Shown here: positions 34,642 through 42,856 of the stretch, piece by piece
Layout: each line of letters begins with the position of its first letter
How positions within the stretch are numbered: position 1 is the first letter of the stretch
Assembly (NCBI GenBank): GCA_963650485.1
Contig: CAVJLN010000006.1
Span: forward strand, 15,613-79,612
Length of the DNA stretch: 64,000 nucleotides
Direction of reading: 5' to 3'
DNA from: Suilimivivens sp963650485
GTDB lineage: Bacteria > Bacillota > Clostridia > Lachnospirales > Lachnospiraceae
The notes under the pieces: model-generated
The model's database searches: none
What the model was told of the DNA's origin: nothing
The model's input: only the letters and a program-made list of their open reading frames with translations
Position numbers and translations under genes: made by a program

Positions 34642-35493
34642 TCAGGACTTCTGATAAGCAAGCAGCATTAACCGGCGTTTCAGCTCTGTAAGCTCGGTAT
34701 CGAGTGAGCAGTCGTACACGCCGCCTTCCGTTTCAATCATACATTGTGCCCGTGCAAGTGCCGCATCTGAAACGATCTCCACCGATCCGCCCTGCATCCC
34801 GGTCTCTTCCAGCAAAGCTGCCTTCCGCTCCTGCACGTAAGCATAGTCTTCCTTTGCCACATGAACGATGACAGAGCCTGTACTGTCCACCTTTATCAAC
34901 GTGTCCTGTAAAAGCTTCAAAACCAGTTCCCTGTGTTCCTTCACTTCCACCTTAAAAATATGGCTGTAGACATCGCATAAGGTATCGACCATCAACGGTT
35001 CCATTTCCTGCAGCTTCTGCTGGTATTCCTGCTCCTGCTGCAAGCGTTCGTCTTCACACTGCTTCTGCAGCTCCTGCACGGAATCAAGTCCCTTCCGGTA
35101 ACCCTCCTGATAGCCCTGTTCATTGGCTTCTTCAAAGACCCTGGCCTTCATCTGTTCGATTTCGAGCTGTGCCTGTTCCTTCTCCTGCTCGATCTGTGCC
35201 TGCAGGCTGGCAAGTTCATTCCTCGCTTCCTCAATCTCCCGGTTTAACTGCTCCTGCTCCTGAATGGGGGCATTCTGCAGGGAAGCGGCTTCTGCATCCG
35301 GTTCCAGAAGGAGATCAACCCTCTCCGCATCCAGCCCTTCCGCAAATCCGTCCTGTGCCGCAGCAAGCTCCGGCTCATGGCTTCTGCGTTCTGCTTCTTC
35401 CTTAATGCGCTTCTCCAGTATCTCGTTCATGTCAATGACACGGGCATTCTCGCCCAGGTGAACGAAGCTCGCTTTGTATAAATTACTAGACAA
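34642..35493 (-). CDS. fliH: Flagellar assembly protein FliH, 283 aa
   Basis: Stator of the export ATPase. The N-terminal SSNLYKASFVHLG is FliH-like, then a long Gln/Glu-rich coiled coil (about 60-165, with the typical EANEQGYQEGYRKGLD glycine pattern) and a C-terminal domain resembling V-ATPase E subunit (VEVKEHRELVLKLLQDTLIKV ... VHVAKEDYAYV). No ATG near the binding site; I choose the TTG at 35493, 11 bases after GGAGG. The GTG at 35505 is the alternative. Overlaps fliG by eight bases. Confidence 0.88.
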   Translation of the reverse strand: MSSNLYKASFVHLGENARVIDMNEILEKRIKEEAERRSHEPELAAAQDGFAEGLDAERVDLLLEPDAEAASLQNAPIQEQEQLNREIEEARNELASLQAQIEQEKEQAQLEIEQMKARVFEEANEQGYQEGYRKGLDSVQELQKQCEDERLQQEQEYQQKLQEMEPLMVDTLCDVYSHIFKVEVKEHRELVLKLLQDTLIKVDSTGSVIVHVAKEDYAYVQERKAALLEETGMQGGSVEIVSDAALARAQCMIETEGGVYDCSLDTELTELKRRLMLLAYQKS

Positions 35494-36493
35494 TGATCTC
35501 GTCACCTCCGCCTCTGGAAATTACGATCTCTCCGGAGTCCTCGAGCTTACGGATAATATTTACTATCTTCTGCTGTGCCTCTTCGACATCCTTCATACGC
35601 ACAGGTCCCATGAATTCCATATCTTCCTTAATCATAACGGCAAGACGCTTGGAAAGGTTATTGAAGATTGTATTCTGTACCTGTTCATTCGCGCCCTTAA
35701 GGGCAAGTGCCAGATCATTATTATCCACATCACGCAGCACACGCTGGATGGCACGGTCGTCGAGGAGAAGAATATCTTCGAATACGAACATCTTCTTGCG
35801 GATCTCGTCTGCCAGCTCTGGCTCTTCGATTTCCAGAGTCTCCATGATGTGTTTTTCGGTTCCACGGTCTACCGTATTCAAAATATCTACGACAGCATCG
35901 ACACCGCCAATGATGGTGTAATCCTGATTTACCAACGAAGCCAGCTTGGATTCAAGCACCTTTTCCACTTCCTTCACAATATCCGGGCTTGTCCGATCCA
36001 TCACGGCAATACGCTTGGCAACATCTGCCTGACGATCCGGAGGCAATGCAGAAATAATCAGTGCAGACTGGGATGGCGGCAGATAGGATAAGATAAGAGC
36101 AATCGTCTGTGGGTGCTCATCCTGGATAAAGTTCAATAACTGGGATGCATCGGTCTTCCGCACGAATTCGAACGGTTTTACCTGTAAGGATGCGGTCAGC
36201 TTGCTGATAACATCCAGAGCTTTCTCTGTACCAAGAGCCTTTTCCAACAGTTCCTTGGCATAACCGATACCGCCTTCTGCTATGTACTGCTGTGCCAGAC
36301 AGACCTGATAGAACTCCTCAATGACCTCTTCCTTGACCTGTGGCGTAACGCTTCTGGTATTGGCAATTTCCAATGTCAGCTCTTCGATTTCTTCTTCTTT
36401 TAAATGTTTAAATATTGCTGCCGACTTCTCCGGGCCTAATGCGATCAGCAGGATCGCCGCCTTTTGAAGTCCACTCATATGTCCTTCGCCCAT
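35486..36493 (-). CDS. fliG: Flagellar motor switch protein FliG, 335 aa
   Basis: C-ring rotor protein contacting stators. N-terminal SGLQKAAILLIALGPEKSAAIFKHL, middle EHPQTIALILSYLPP armadillo repeat and the C-terminal charged helix (LDDRAIQRVLRDVDNNDLALALKG) are all conserved. The first ATG (36493) is 15 bases before a second one (36478) that gives the more usual N-terminus; both are possible. Confidence 0.97.
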   Translation of the reverse strand: MGEGHMSGLQKAAILLIALGPEKSAAIFKHLKEEEIEELTLEIANTRSVTPQVKEEVIEEFYQVCLAQQYIAEGGIGYAKELLEKALGTEKALDVISKLTASLQVKPFEFVRKTDASQLLNFIQDEHPQTIALILSYLPPSQSALIISALPPDRQADVAKRIAVMDRTSPDIVKEVEKVLESKLASLVNQDYTIIGGVDAVVDILNTVDRGTEKHIMETLEIEEPELADEIRKKMFVFEDILLLDDRAIQRVLRDVDNNDLALALKGANEQVQNTIFNNLSKRLAVMIKEDMEFMGPVRMKDVEEAQQKIVNIIRKLEDSGEIVISRGGGDEIIV

Positions 36494-36524
36494 GCTTCTC
36501 TTTAACCTTCCTTAACGTGCAGGT

Positions 36525-38123
36525 TTAACCCCAGTCCTCATTCAGCCAGTTGCGTAACAGGCTCGCTGCTGCTTCCGGATTTTCATCCACGAACCGTTCG
36601 ATCAGCTTTCTCGTCTCAGACATCTGCTCGGTATTGATGTTCTCAAGTTCAATTTCCGGCTGAGACTGTAACAGATCCTCCACTGCAAGCTCTTCGGGCT
36701 GTTCTGCTGCCCGGTCTCCACGCATGCTGCGCAGTACCACAAAAACAAGCAGTGCGAGAATACCGGCAATGAGAACAATCGTCATAATATCCGTAGCAGA
36801 AATGCCTAAGCCCTCGGAATCCACAAACATATTCTCGGAATATGCCATGATGGAAATATTGTCGGTCGGGAATCCGGTTGCTTTGGAAACCATATCATAA
36901 AAACTCTGATCCACGTCAATGGCGGTCTGGCCTTCGTTTGCAAGCTTGTATTCATCCCAGGTGACTCCGTCTAAGAGCCCCTGTGCCTTCACATCATCCT
37001 CCCGCACCATGACAATCTTGGTAAACGCACAGGAAATCGAGGAATTGGTATAATTGATCGTTCCTGCCGGGATCTGCTTGTCCGTAATCCGCTCGCTCGG
37101 TGTATATTTCCGTTCTTCCTCGGAAGTCGTGGAGGAGCTTTCGGAATTATCCTGATAAACGTATTCCTGATTGCCGTTGGAATCGGTTCCCGGCACATCG
37201 GAATTGCCATTCGTTGCTTCGGAGCTGTAGATCCGCTCAGAAGATAAGTAGCCTTGTGTCTGTCCATCCGCTACGTAAAATTCATGATCCGTCTGGCTGC
37301 TTGTCGAAAAATCCAGATCCAGATTGACGGCTACCTCCACCTTGTCAAACTGGTTGGTTCCCATCACTACCTGACGGACGTTATTCTTAACCTTGTTCTC
37401 CCACTGCGCCTTCACACTGAGCTGGGAGCTTGCGGTTCCTGAAACGCTGTAGCTTTCCGATCCGGAATACAGGGTATTTCCCTGGGTATCCATAATCACA
37501 ATACCCTCTTCGGTTTTATTTCCGATGGCAACCGCAATCGCCTTTGCAATACCGGCTGCGGTATCCTGTGAAATCTCTTCCTTAAGTTCTAAAACAACCC
37601 ACGCGGAAGAATCCTCCTGCTGGGAAATCAGTGTTCCGTCATTCTCCGGAATATTCAGCTCCACAACTGCGGACTTTACGAAAGAAAAGGTTCCCAGAAG
37701 ATCCTGTGCCAGTCTTGTTTCCATATAAAGCTCATAACGCTTCTGCTTATCAGATTCCGTCGTACTGAATCCACCGCTTGTCACGTTATCGATCGTATAA
37801 GAATTCGCCTGAATGTTGTTGGAGGCCAGCAGCAGATTTGCCTGTGAGAGCTGCTTCTTATTGATGGTAATCTGATATGCATCGTCTGAAACCTGATAGT
37901 CCAGTCCTTCATTTTCAAGAAGATCTGCAATCTCGGAAGCTTCCTTCGTCGTATCGCAGCTCCGGAGCAGGGTATATTGCGGTCTTGTTAAGACGGTAAC
38001 CAAAATAGCCAAGGCAAGAATCACTCCTGCCCCAGCCGATATGATGAACGTTTTTTGTTTGGTGGAAAAGTGATTCCACCATTCCAGAACTTTGCTCAAA
38101 AGCTCTTTTACCTTGTCAGCCAT
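36525..38123 (-). CDS. fliF: Flagellar MS-ring protein FliF, 532 aa
   Basis: Forms the MS ring in the membrane. Two membrane helices (about 25-45 and 440-460), ring-building motifs (TRPQYTLL, QRYELYMETRLAQDLLGTFSFVKSAVVELNIPE) and a C-terminal FliG-binding tail (SETRKLIERFVDENPEAAASLLRNWLNED). The central part (about 300-350) is a variable Ser/Asn/Gly loop. Follows fliE by 11 bases. Confidence 0.97.
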   Translation of the reverse strand: MADKVKELLSKVLEWWNHFSTKQKTFIISAGAGVILALAILVTVLTRPQYTLLRSCDTTKEASEIADLLENEGLDYQVSDDAYQITINKKQLSQANLLLASNNIQANSYTIDNVTSGGFSTTESDKQKRYELYMETRLAQDLLGTFSFVKSAVVELNIPENDGTLISQQEDSSAWVVLELKEEISQDTAAGIAKAIAVAIGNKTEEGIVIMDTQGNTLYSGSESYSVSGTASSQLSVKAQWENKVKNNVRQVVMGTNQFDKVEVAVNLDLDFSTSSQTDHEFYVADGQTQGYLSSERIYSSEATNGNSDVPGTDSNGNQEYVYQDNSESSSTTSEEERKYTPSERITDKQIPAGTINYTNSSISCAFTKIVMVREDDVKAQGLLDGVTWDEYKLANEGQTAIDVDQSFYDMVSKATGFPTDNISIMAYSENMFVDSEGLGISATDIMTIVLIAGILALLVFVVLRSMRGDRAAEQPEELAVEDLLQSQPEIELENINTEQMSETRKLIERFVDENPEAAASLLRNWLNEDWG

Positions 38124-38134
38124 GGTCTAACTCC

Positions 38135-38455
38135 TTAAATCTGAATCTGCATAATTTCCTTGTACGCCTCTAAAAACTTATCACGTACCGCTACCGTATA
38201 GCTCAGTGCAGTCGATGCCTTGCCAAGTGCAATACTAAGGTCATGTGTATTTTCAGATTCACCGAGAGCCCATTTAATCTGCTCATTCTCTGCATCCGAA
38301 AGGTATGCATTCGTTGTAGAAAGATTCTCAATTGCTTTATCAAGCAATCCTTCAAACTCTCCTGTAGAATGGCTTGCATTCTGAATAGATGTACTTTCTG
38401 CCGCCTTACGGATGGCATTCGAAGATATATTATAAAAACTGGATATATCTACCAT
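38135..38455 (-). CDS. fliE: Flagellar hook-basal body junction protein FliE, 106 aa
   Basis: Small helical protein linking the MS ring and rod. C-terminal half LLDKAIENLSTTNAYLSDAENEQIKWALGESENTHDLSIALGKASTALSYTVAVRDKFLEAYKEIMQIQI is the FliE signature (positions about 40-106). Start at 38455 gives the usual length, with GGGGG about 11 bases upstream; an ATG at 38476 would add seven residues. Confidence 0.95.
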   Translation of the reverse strand: MVDISSFYNISSNAIRKAAESTSIQNASHSTGEFEGLLDKAIENLSTTNAYLSDAENEQIKWALGESENTHDLSIALGKASTALSYTVAVRDKFLEAYKEIMQIQI

Positions 38456-38491
38456 GATGTTGTTAGCCCCCTGCATTTTATTTCTTTCGGA

Positions 38492-38941
38492 TTAAGACTG
38501 TGCAATCTCAAGTCCCTTCACAGCCATGGCCTTGCTTGCGGTAAAGGCTGTCGCATTTGCCTCATAAGAACGGCTTGCATCAATGAGGTTCGTCATCTCG
38601 GTAACCACATTGACATTGGGATAGGTCACATATCCGTTTTCATCCGCATCCGGATGGGAGGGGTCATACACCATATTCATCTGTGTCCAGGTGTCTTCCG
38701 TAACAGAAGATACCTTAACACCCTGGTTCTTATAGCGGTCGCTCGCAGTTCCGAAAATGCTACTGAAGGTTCCAGCCTCTGATCCCTTCTCTTCGAATGT
38801 CACTACCTTACGGCGGTAAGGCGTTCCATCCTCGGTGCGGGTGGTATTCATATTCGCCACGTTTTCGGAAATGATGTCCATACGATAACGCTGTGCAGTC
38901 ATTCCGGATGCATTTACATTAAAGGAAGTAAAGATACTCAT
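38492..38941 (-). CDS. flgC: Flagellar proximal rod protein FlgC, 149 aa
   Basis: Proximal rod. N-terminal NVNASGMTAQRYRMDIISENVANMNTT and C-terminal VVTEMTNLIDASRSYEANATAFTASKAMAVKGLEI are typical. Usual length. Follows flgB by 13 bases with GGGGG upstream of the ATG. Confidence 0.96.
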   Translation of the reverse strand: MSIFTSFNVNASGMTAQRYRMDIISENVANMNTTRTEDGTPYRRKVVTFEEKGSEAGTFSSIFGTASDRYKNQGVKVSSVTEDTWTQMNMVYDPSHPDADENGYVTYPNVNVVTEMTNLIDASRSYEANATAFTASKAMAVKGLEIAQS

Positions 38942-38954
38942 CTATGCAGTCCCC

Positions 38955-39344
38955 CTATTTCATAACCATTTTCAGATTAGCAAACTCCTGATTGATGCTG
39001 TTGATCAGCCCGTTATATTTAATCTGGTTGGATGCCAGCTCTACATTCTCGGTATCAATATCCACGTTATTGCCATCCAGACGGTAGGAATAATTCGCCG
39101 CATCGGTATAAACACGTGCCTGTAATTCTTCGGTGTTCAAAGAAGATACCTTGGCATCCATCGTCTCATAACGGCTGTTTCCAAGAGCCTGCCGGAGCTG
39201 GGCTTCGAAGTTAATATCCTGTCTCTTATATCGCGGTGTATCCACATTGGCAATGTTATTGGAGATAATTTCATTCCGCTGCCAGGATGCATCCGCTGCT
39301 TTCCCCATCACATTAATATAATCAAAAACATTTGAATTAATCAT
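38955..39344 (-). CDS. flgB: Flagellar proximal rod protein FlgB, 129 aa; first gene of the fla/che operon
   Basis: Proximal rod protein. RNEIISNNIANVDTPRYKRQDINFEAQLRQAL and the C-terminal NNVDIDTENVELASNQIKYNGLINSINQEFANLKMVMK identify it. First gene of the operon of about 38 genes that runs to 5.0 kb. The promoter lies only about 20 bases upstream, so the leader is very short. Confidence 0.96.
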   Translation of the reverse strand: MINSNVFDYINVMGKAADASWQRNEIISNNIANVDTPRYKRQDINFEAQLRQALGNSRYETMDAKVSSLNTEELQARVYTDAANYSYRLDGNNVDIDTENVELASNQIKYNGLINSINQEFANLKMVMK

Positions 39345-39364
39345 CAGGCATTCCCCCTTGTTAC

Positions 39365-39393
39365 ATTATAGAAATATTTATCAAGAAACACAA
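39365..39393 (-). promoter_or_regulatory. Sigma-A promoter of the fla/che operon
   Basis: Minus-strand TTGTGT (39388-39393), a 17-base spacer and a perfect TATAAT (39365-39370). The predicted start is about 13-15 bases before the flgB ATG and just before AAGGGGG, the ribosome binding site, leaving practically no leader. It matches sigma-A rather than sigma-28, as for the B. subtilis fla/che operon. Confidence 0.7.
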
Positions 39394-39544
39394 GATTTTT
39401 TTATTCAACAAATAAAGAGTTCGCAAGCGAACTCTTCGCGCGCGAGCGGTGTTGCAAAGCAACTAATTTCCTCTCCGCGAGCTGCGCATCCCTGCGGAGC
39501 TTTTTGCTTTATAGAAATTCCGGTGGAATTTCCTATAAAGTAAA

Positions 39545-39581
39545 AAAGGGATCTACGAAGCCGGTCTTCCCAAATCCCTTT
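39545..39581 (-). terminator. Rho-independent terminator of codY
   Basis: Minus-strand AAAGGGAT, 21-base loop with a further GACCGGCTTC region, ATCCCTTT followed by TTTACTTT. It lies 63 bases past the codY stop. Confidence 0.75.
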
Positions 39582-39644
39582 AACCCTTCTTAAAACTAAT
39601 CCTTTAGTTCCTGTATTCGGTCTGTATGCAATTCATGCGGAGCA

Positions 39645-40430
39645 CTAGCGCATGCTCTCACGCTTTAATTTCTCAACTTCATCAAAAACCATATCGTTCA
39701 ACACCTTGATATAGGTTCCCTTCATCCCGGAGGATCTGGATTCAATCACACCTGCACTTTCAAACTTCCGGAGTGCATTCACGATCACGGACCTCGTAAT
39801 TCCCACACGGTCTGCAATCTTGCTGGCAACAAGAATTCCTTCCATGCCATCCAGTTCTTCAAAAATATGCACCACCGCTTCCATTTCGGAGTAAGAAAGC
39901 GTATTGATTGCGGATTTAATCACAGCAAGTTTTCTGGACTCTTCTGCGCTCTCTTCGTTCACAGCACGCAGCATTTCAAGTCCGACTACCGTCGTTCCGT
40001 ATTCACAAAGAATAATATCATCAATATCATACTGCTGTTCACACTTGTAAATAAACAGGGTACCAAGCCGTTCGCCTGCAATCTCGATCGGTGTAATGAT
40101 GGCCTGGAACTTGCGGACATTCTCATCCTCAAAGCCCAGTGTCTCAAGATTCACATTCTCCTTCGTGGAAAGAACCGCTAAGAGACGTTCATTCAGCATG
40201 CCATCGATAAAACCGCCTACCTGATCGACAATCAGCTCTGTGATAGACTCTACGCCCTTGCAGTCGCCAACGCCTAATACCTTACCCTTCTTGCTAATCA
40301 CCAGTACGTTGGAATCGAGAATCTCACACAAAACCGAGCAGATATCATTGAATACCACCTTGCTCGAATTGTTGTTGTGAAGAAGCTTCCCGATCTTTCT
40401 TGTCTTATCTAATAACTGTACACTACTCAT
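39645..40430 (-). CDS. codY: GTP/branched-chain amino acid-sensing repressor CodY, 261 aa
   Basis: Global nutrient regulator in Firmicutes. N-terminal GAF domain (LLDKTRKIGKLLHNNNSSKVVFNDICSVLCEILDSNVLVI) and a C-terminal winged helix (SKIADRVGITRSVIVNALRKFESAGVIESRSSGMKGTYI), which binds AATTTTCWGAAAATT. The gene lies directly upstream of flgB, as in B. subtilis, where CodY represses the fla/che promoter. A CodY-box-like sequence lies upstream of its own promoter. Confidence 0.97.
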   Translation of the reverse strand: MSSVQLLDKTRKIGKLLHNNNSSKVVFNDICSVLCEILDSNVLVISKKGKVLGVGDCKGVESITELIVDQVGGFIDGMLNERLLAVLSTKENVNLETLGFEDENVRKFQAIITPIEIAGERLGTLFIYKCEQQYDIDDIILCEYGTTVVGLEMLRAVNEESAEESRKLAVIKSAINTLSYSEMEAVVHIFEELDGMEGILVASKIADRVGITRSVIVNALRKFESAGVIESRSSGMKGTYIKVLNDMVFDEVEKLKRESMR

Positions 40431-40490
40431 GGTTCACGCCTTCCCCTGTAAACAGATATAAGTATTTGCTATTTAATGCCTATTGAAAGT

Positions 40491-40519
40491 AGTATAGCAC
40501 AATTGATCTTTATTTACAA
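40491..40519 (-). promoter_or_regulatory. Sigma-A promoter of codY
   Basis: Minus-strand TTGTAA (40514-40519), 17 bases, TATACT (40491-40496), about 60 bases before the codY ATG. Confidence 0.7.
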
Positions 40520-40561
40520 TAATAATGCGCGAATATTTGAATAATTCTATATTACAGCCAG

Positions 40562-40576
40562 AATTTTCAGAAATTA
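40562..40576. promoter_or_regulatory. Candidate CodY box upstream of codY
   Basis: AATTTTCAGAAATTA matches the CodY consensus AATTTTCWGAAAATT at 13 of 15 positions. It lies 14 bases past the topA stop and 43 bases upstream of the codY -35. Autoregulation of codY is known in other Firmicutes; here it is inferred. Confidence 0.5.
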
Positions 40577-40590
40577 TGTTCCATACCGAA

Positions 40591-42669
40591 CTAATCTTCC
40601 TTTTTCTCAGACTTTGTCACATAACCGCAGTTCTCGTTCATACAGGCAAGCTTATTTCCCTTATAAAGCATCAGGGAACCGCACTTCGGGCATTTGTCCC
40701 CGGACGGGCGCTGCCATACCATGAAATCACAGTCCGGTGCACCGAGACAGCCGTAATACTTTCTGCCCTTACGGGTCATCTTCTGCACCAGATCCTTCCC
40801 GCACTTCGGACAGACCACGCCAATCTTCTCATAATACGGCATGGTATTGCGGCATTCCGGGAAGCCCGGGCAGGCAAGGAATTTGCCGTGCGGACCGTAT
40901 TTAATCACCATCTGTCTGCCGCAAAGCTCGCAGACCTGATCGGATACCTCATCCTTGATCTCAACCTCTGCAAGCTCCTTCTCGGCAACCTTCACCGCCT
41001 CATCCAGATCCGGATAGAAGTTCGAAATAATAGTCTTCCAGTTCGCCTTTCCTTCTTCCACGCTGTCTAAAAGAATTTCCATATTGGCAGTAAAGTTCAC
41101 ATCCACTATACTCGGGAAAGCTTCCTTCATGATGTTATTCACTACTTCTCCAAGCTCGGTTACATAGAGGTTTTTATTCTCTTTGACAATATATCTTCTG
41201 GCAAGAATGGTGGTAATGGTCGGCGCGTAGGTACTCGGACGGCCAATTCCCAGCTCCTCGAGGGCACGGACTAAGGAAGCCTCGGTATAGTGCGGAGCAG
41301 GCTGTGTGAAGTGCTGCTTTTCTTCAAATTCCAGAAGCGTTAACTTCGACTGTTCATCAAGCCCCTTCGTCAACGTATTCGTCTCTTCCTTATCATCCTC
41401 CTGGATGTAAACGCTCATAAAACCGTCAAAGGCAAGCTTCGATGCAGCCACGGTAAAGCGGTGCTTTCCGGCATCGATCTTTACGGAAGTCGTTTCATAA
41501 ACAGCCGGTGTCATCTGGCTTGCAAGAAAACGCTTATAAATCAGCTGATATAACCGCAGCTGGTCTCTGGATAAGGATTCCTTTAATACCACCGGACTGA
41601 ATGCAAGAGAAGTCGGACGGATAGCTTCATGCGCATCCTGGATCTTCCTGTTATCCTTCCGGTTCTCTCTGGATACGCCCGCGGCATAGCGGTCTCCGTA
41701 ATTTTCCCTGATAAAGCCTTCTGCAGCAGTCTGTGCCTCATCGGAAATTCTCGTGGAATCGGTACGCAGATACGTGATGACACCGACCGTTCCGCTTCCC
41801 TTAATCTCCACGCCTTCATAAAGCTGCTGAGCAAGACGCATCGTTTTCTGGGTAGAAAAGTTCAGCACCTTGCTGGCCTCCTGCTGTAAGGTTGAGGTTG
41901 TAAACGGAAGCGGAGACTTCTTGGTACGCTCTCCCTTCTTGATTTCGGCAATCTTGTAGGATACTTCCTTACACTCCTGCATGATCTCCTCAACCTGTTC
42001 CTTACTCTTAATGTTTACCTTACCCTCTTTCGTTCCGTAATACTTGGCAACGAGAGGCTTCTTCTCAGCGTCAACCTGCAAAGAGGCATCCAGCGTCCAG
42101 TATTCCTCGGGGATAAAGCTGTTGATTTCTTCTTCTCTGTCACAGATGATCCTGAGTGCCACAGACTGTACCCGTCCTGCACTTAAGCCCCGTTTCACCT
42201 TCGCCCAGAGCAACGGGGAAATCCGGTAACCCACCATACGGTCCAGCATACGTCTCGCCTGCTGGGCATCCACCAGATTCATATCGATCTCACGTGCATT
42301 CTTCAGGGACTCCTTCACGGCATTCTTCGTGATTTCGTTAAAGGTGATACGGTATACCTTCTTATCCTCCAGCTTCAATGCGCAGTATAAATGCCACGAA
42401 ATCGCTTCTCCTTCACGGTCCGGGTCAGTTGCAAGATAAATCTTGTCTGCCTTCTTGACTTCCTTGCGCAGATTTGCCAGAATATCGCCCTTGCCGCGGA
42501 TAGTAATATATTTTGGTTCATAACCATGCTCCACATCTATTCCAAGCTGACTCTTCGGGAAATCCCGTACATGACCGTTGCTCGCCACAACCTCATAGCT
42601 GCTTCCCAAAAACTTCTTTATCGTTTTCACCTTGGCAGGTGATTCCACAATTACCAGATATTTCGCCAT
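40591..42669 (-). CDS. topA: DNA topoisomerase I, 692 aa
   Basis: Type IA topoisomerase relaxing negative supercoils. Toprim domain begins LVIVESPAKVKTIKKFLG and holds DPDREGEAI; the active-site Tyr is in VGVITYLRTDSTR. Three C-terminal zinc ribbons (CELCGRQM...CPGFPEC, CPKCGKDL...CLGAPDC, CPKCGSLM...CMNENC). In B. subtilis topA lies a few genes upstream of codY; here it is adjacent, with xerC-like, clpQ and clpY missing between. Full length. Confidence 0.98.
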   Translation of the reverse strand: MAKYLVIVESPAKVKTIKKFLGSSYEVVASNGHVRDFPKSQLGIDVEHGYEPKYITIRGKGDILANLRKEVKKADKIYLATDPDREGEAISWHLYCALKLEDKKVYRITFNEITKNAVKESLKNAREIDMNLVDAQQARRMLDRMVGYRISPLLWAKVKRGLSAGRVQSVALRIICDREEEINSFIPEEYWTLDASLQVDAEKKPLVAKYYGTKEGKVNIKSKEQVEEIMQECKEVSYKIAEIKKGERTKKSPLPFTTSTLQQEASKVLNFSTQKTMRLAQQLYEGVEIKGSGTVGVITYLRTDSTRISDEAQTAAEGFIRENYGDRYAAGVSRENRKDNRKIQDAHEAIRPTSLAFSPVVLKESLSRDQLRLYQLIYKRFLASQMTPAVYETTSVKIDAGKHRFTVAASKLAFDGFMSVYIQEDDKEETNTLTKGLDEQSKLTLLEFEEKQHFTQPAPHYTEASLVRALEELGIGRPSTYAPTITTILARRYIVKENKNLYVTELGEVVNNIMKEAFPSIVDVNFTANMEILLDSVEEGKANWKTIISNFYPDLDEAVKVAEKELAEVEIKDEVSDQVCELCGRQMVIKYGPHGKFLACPGFPECRNTMPYYEKIGVVCPKCGKDLVQKMTRKGRKYYGCLGAPDCDFMVWQRPSGDKCPKCGSLMLYKGNKLACMNENCGYVTKSEKKED

Positions 42670-42724
42670 TTCAAACCCCTTTTTCCTTTATTATGTTAAA
42701 GTCTTAAACCATATACGATTTTAC

Positions 42725-42753
42725 ACTATACAATACTTCCCCAAAAGTTGCAA
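42725..42753 (-). promoter_or_regulatory. Sigma-A promoter of topA
   Basis: Minus-strand TTGCAA (42748-42753), a 17-base spacer and TATAGT (42725-42730). About 55 bases before the topA ATG and just after the terminator of the pilus locus. Confidence 0.7.
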
Positions 42754-42771
42754 GCATTTTCACAGAAAAAC

Positions 42772-42797
42772 ACGGGCATAGCCGAAGCTATGCCCGT
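42772..42797 (-). terminator. Strong terminator closing the pilus locus
   Basis: Minus-strand ACGGGCATAGC, a TTCG tetraloop, GCTATGCCCGT, then GTTTTTCTG: an 11-bp perfect stem with a T-tract, 60 bases past the stop of the DUF5057-like gene. Confidence 0.9.
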
Positions 42798-42856
42798 TGT
42801 ATTTTACCTCCATTTGTAACCGTTCGTCCTCCTGTTGCCTTTTATCCGCAGAGCTC

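Larger units (their letters stand above)
39345..39644. other. Hairpin-dense intergenic region between codY and flgB
   Basis: Contains no gene. In the minus direction come the codY terminator (39545-39581), a TATAGGAAATTCC hairpin (39510-39537), a CTCCGC/GCGGAG hairpin followed by T's on the plus strand (39473-39505), GTTGC/GCAAC, and a perfect AAGAGTTCGC/GCGAACTCTT palindrome (39415-39436) directly upstream of the promoter. Four strong stems in 170 bases isolate the flagellar operon from codY. Confidence 0.65.
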
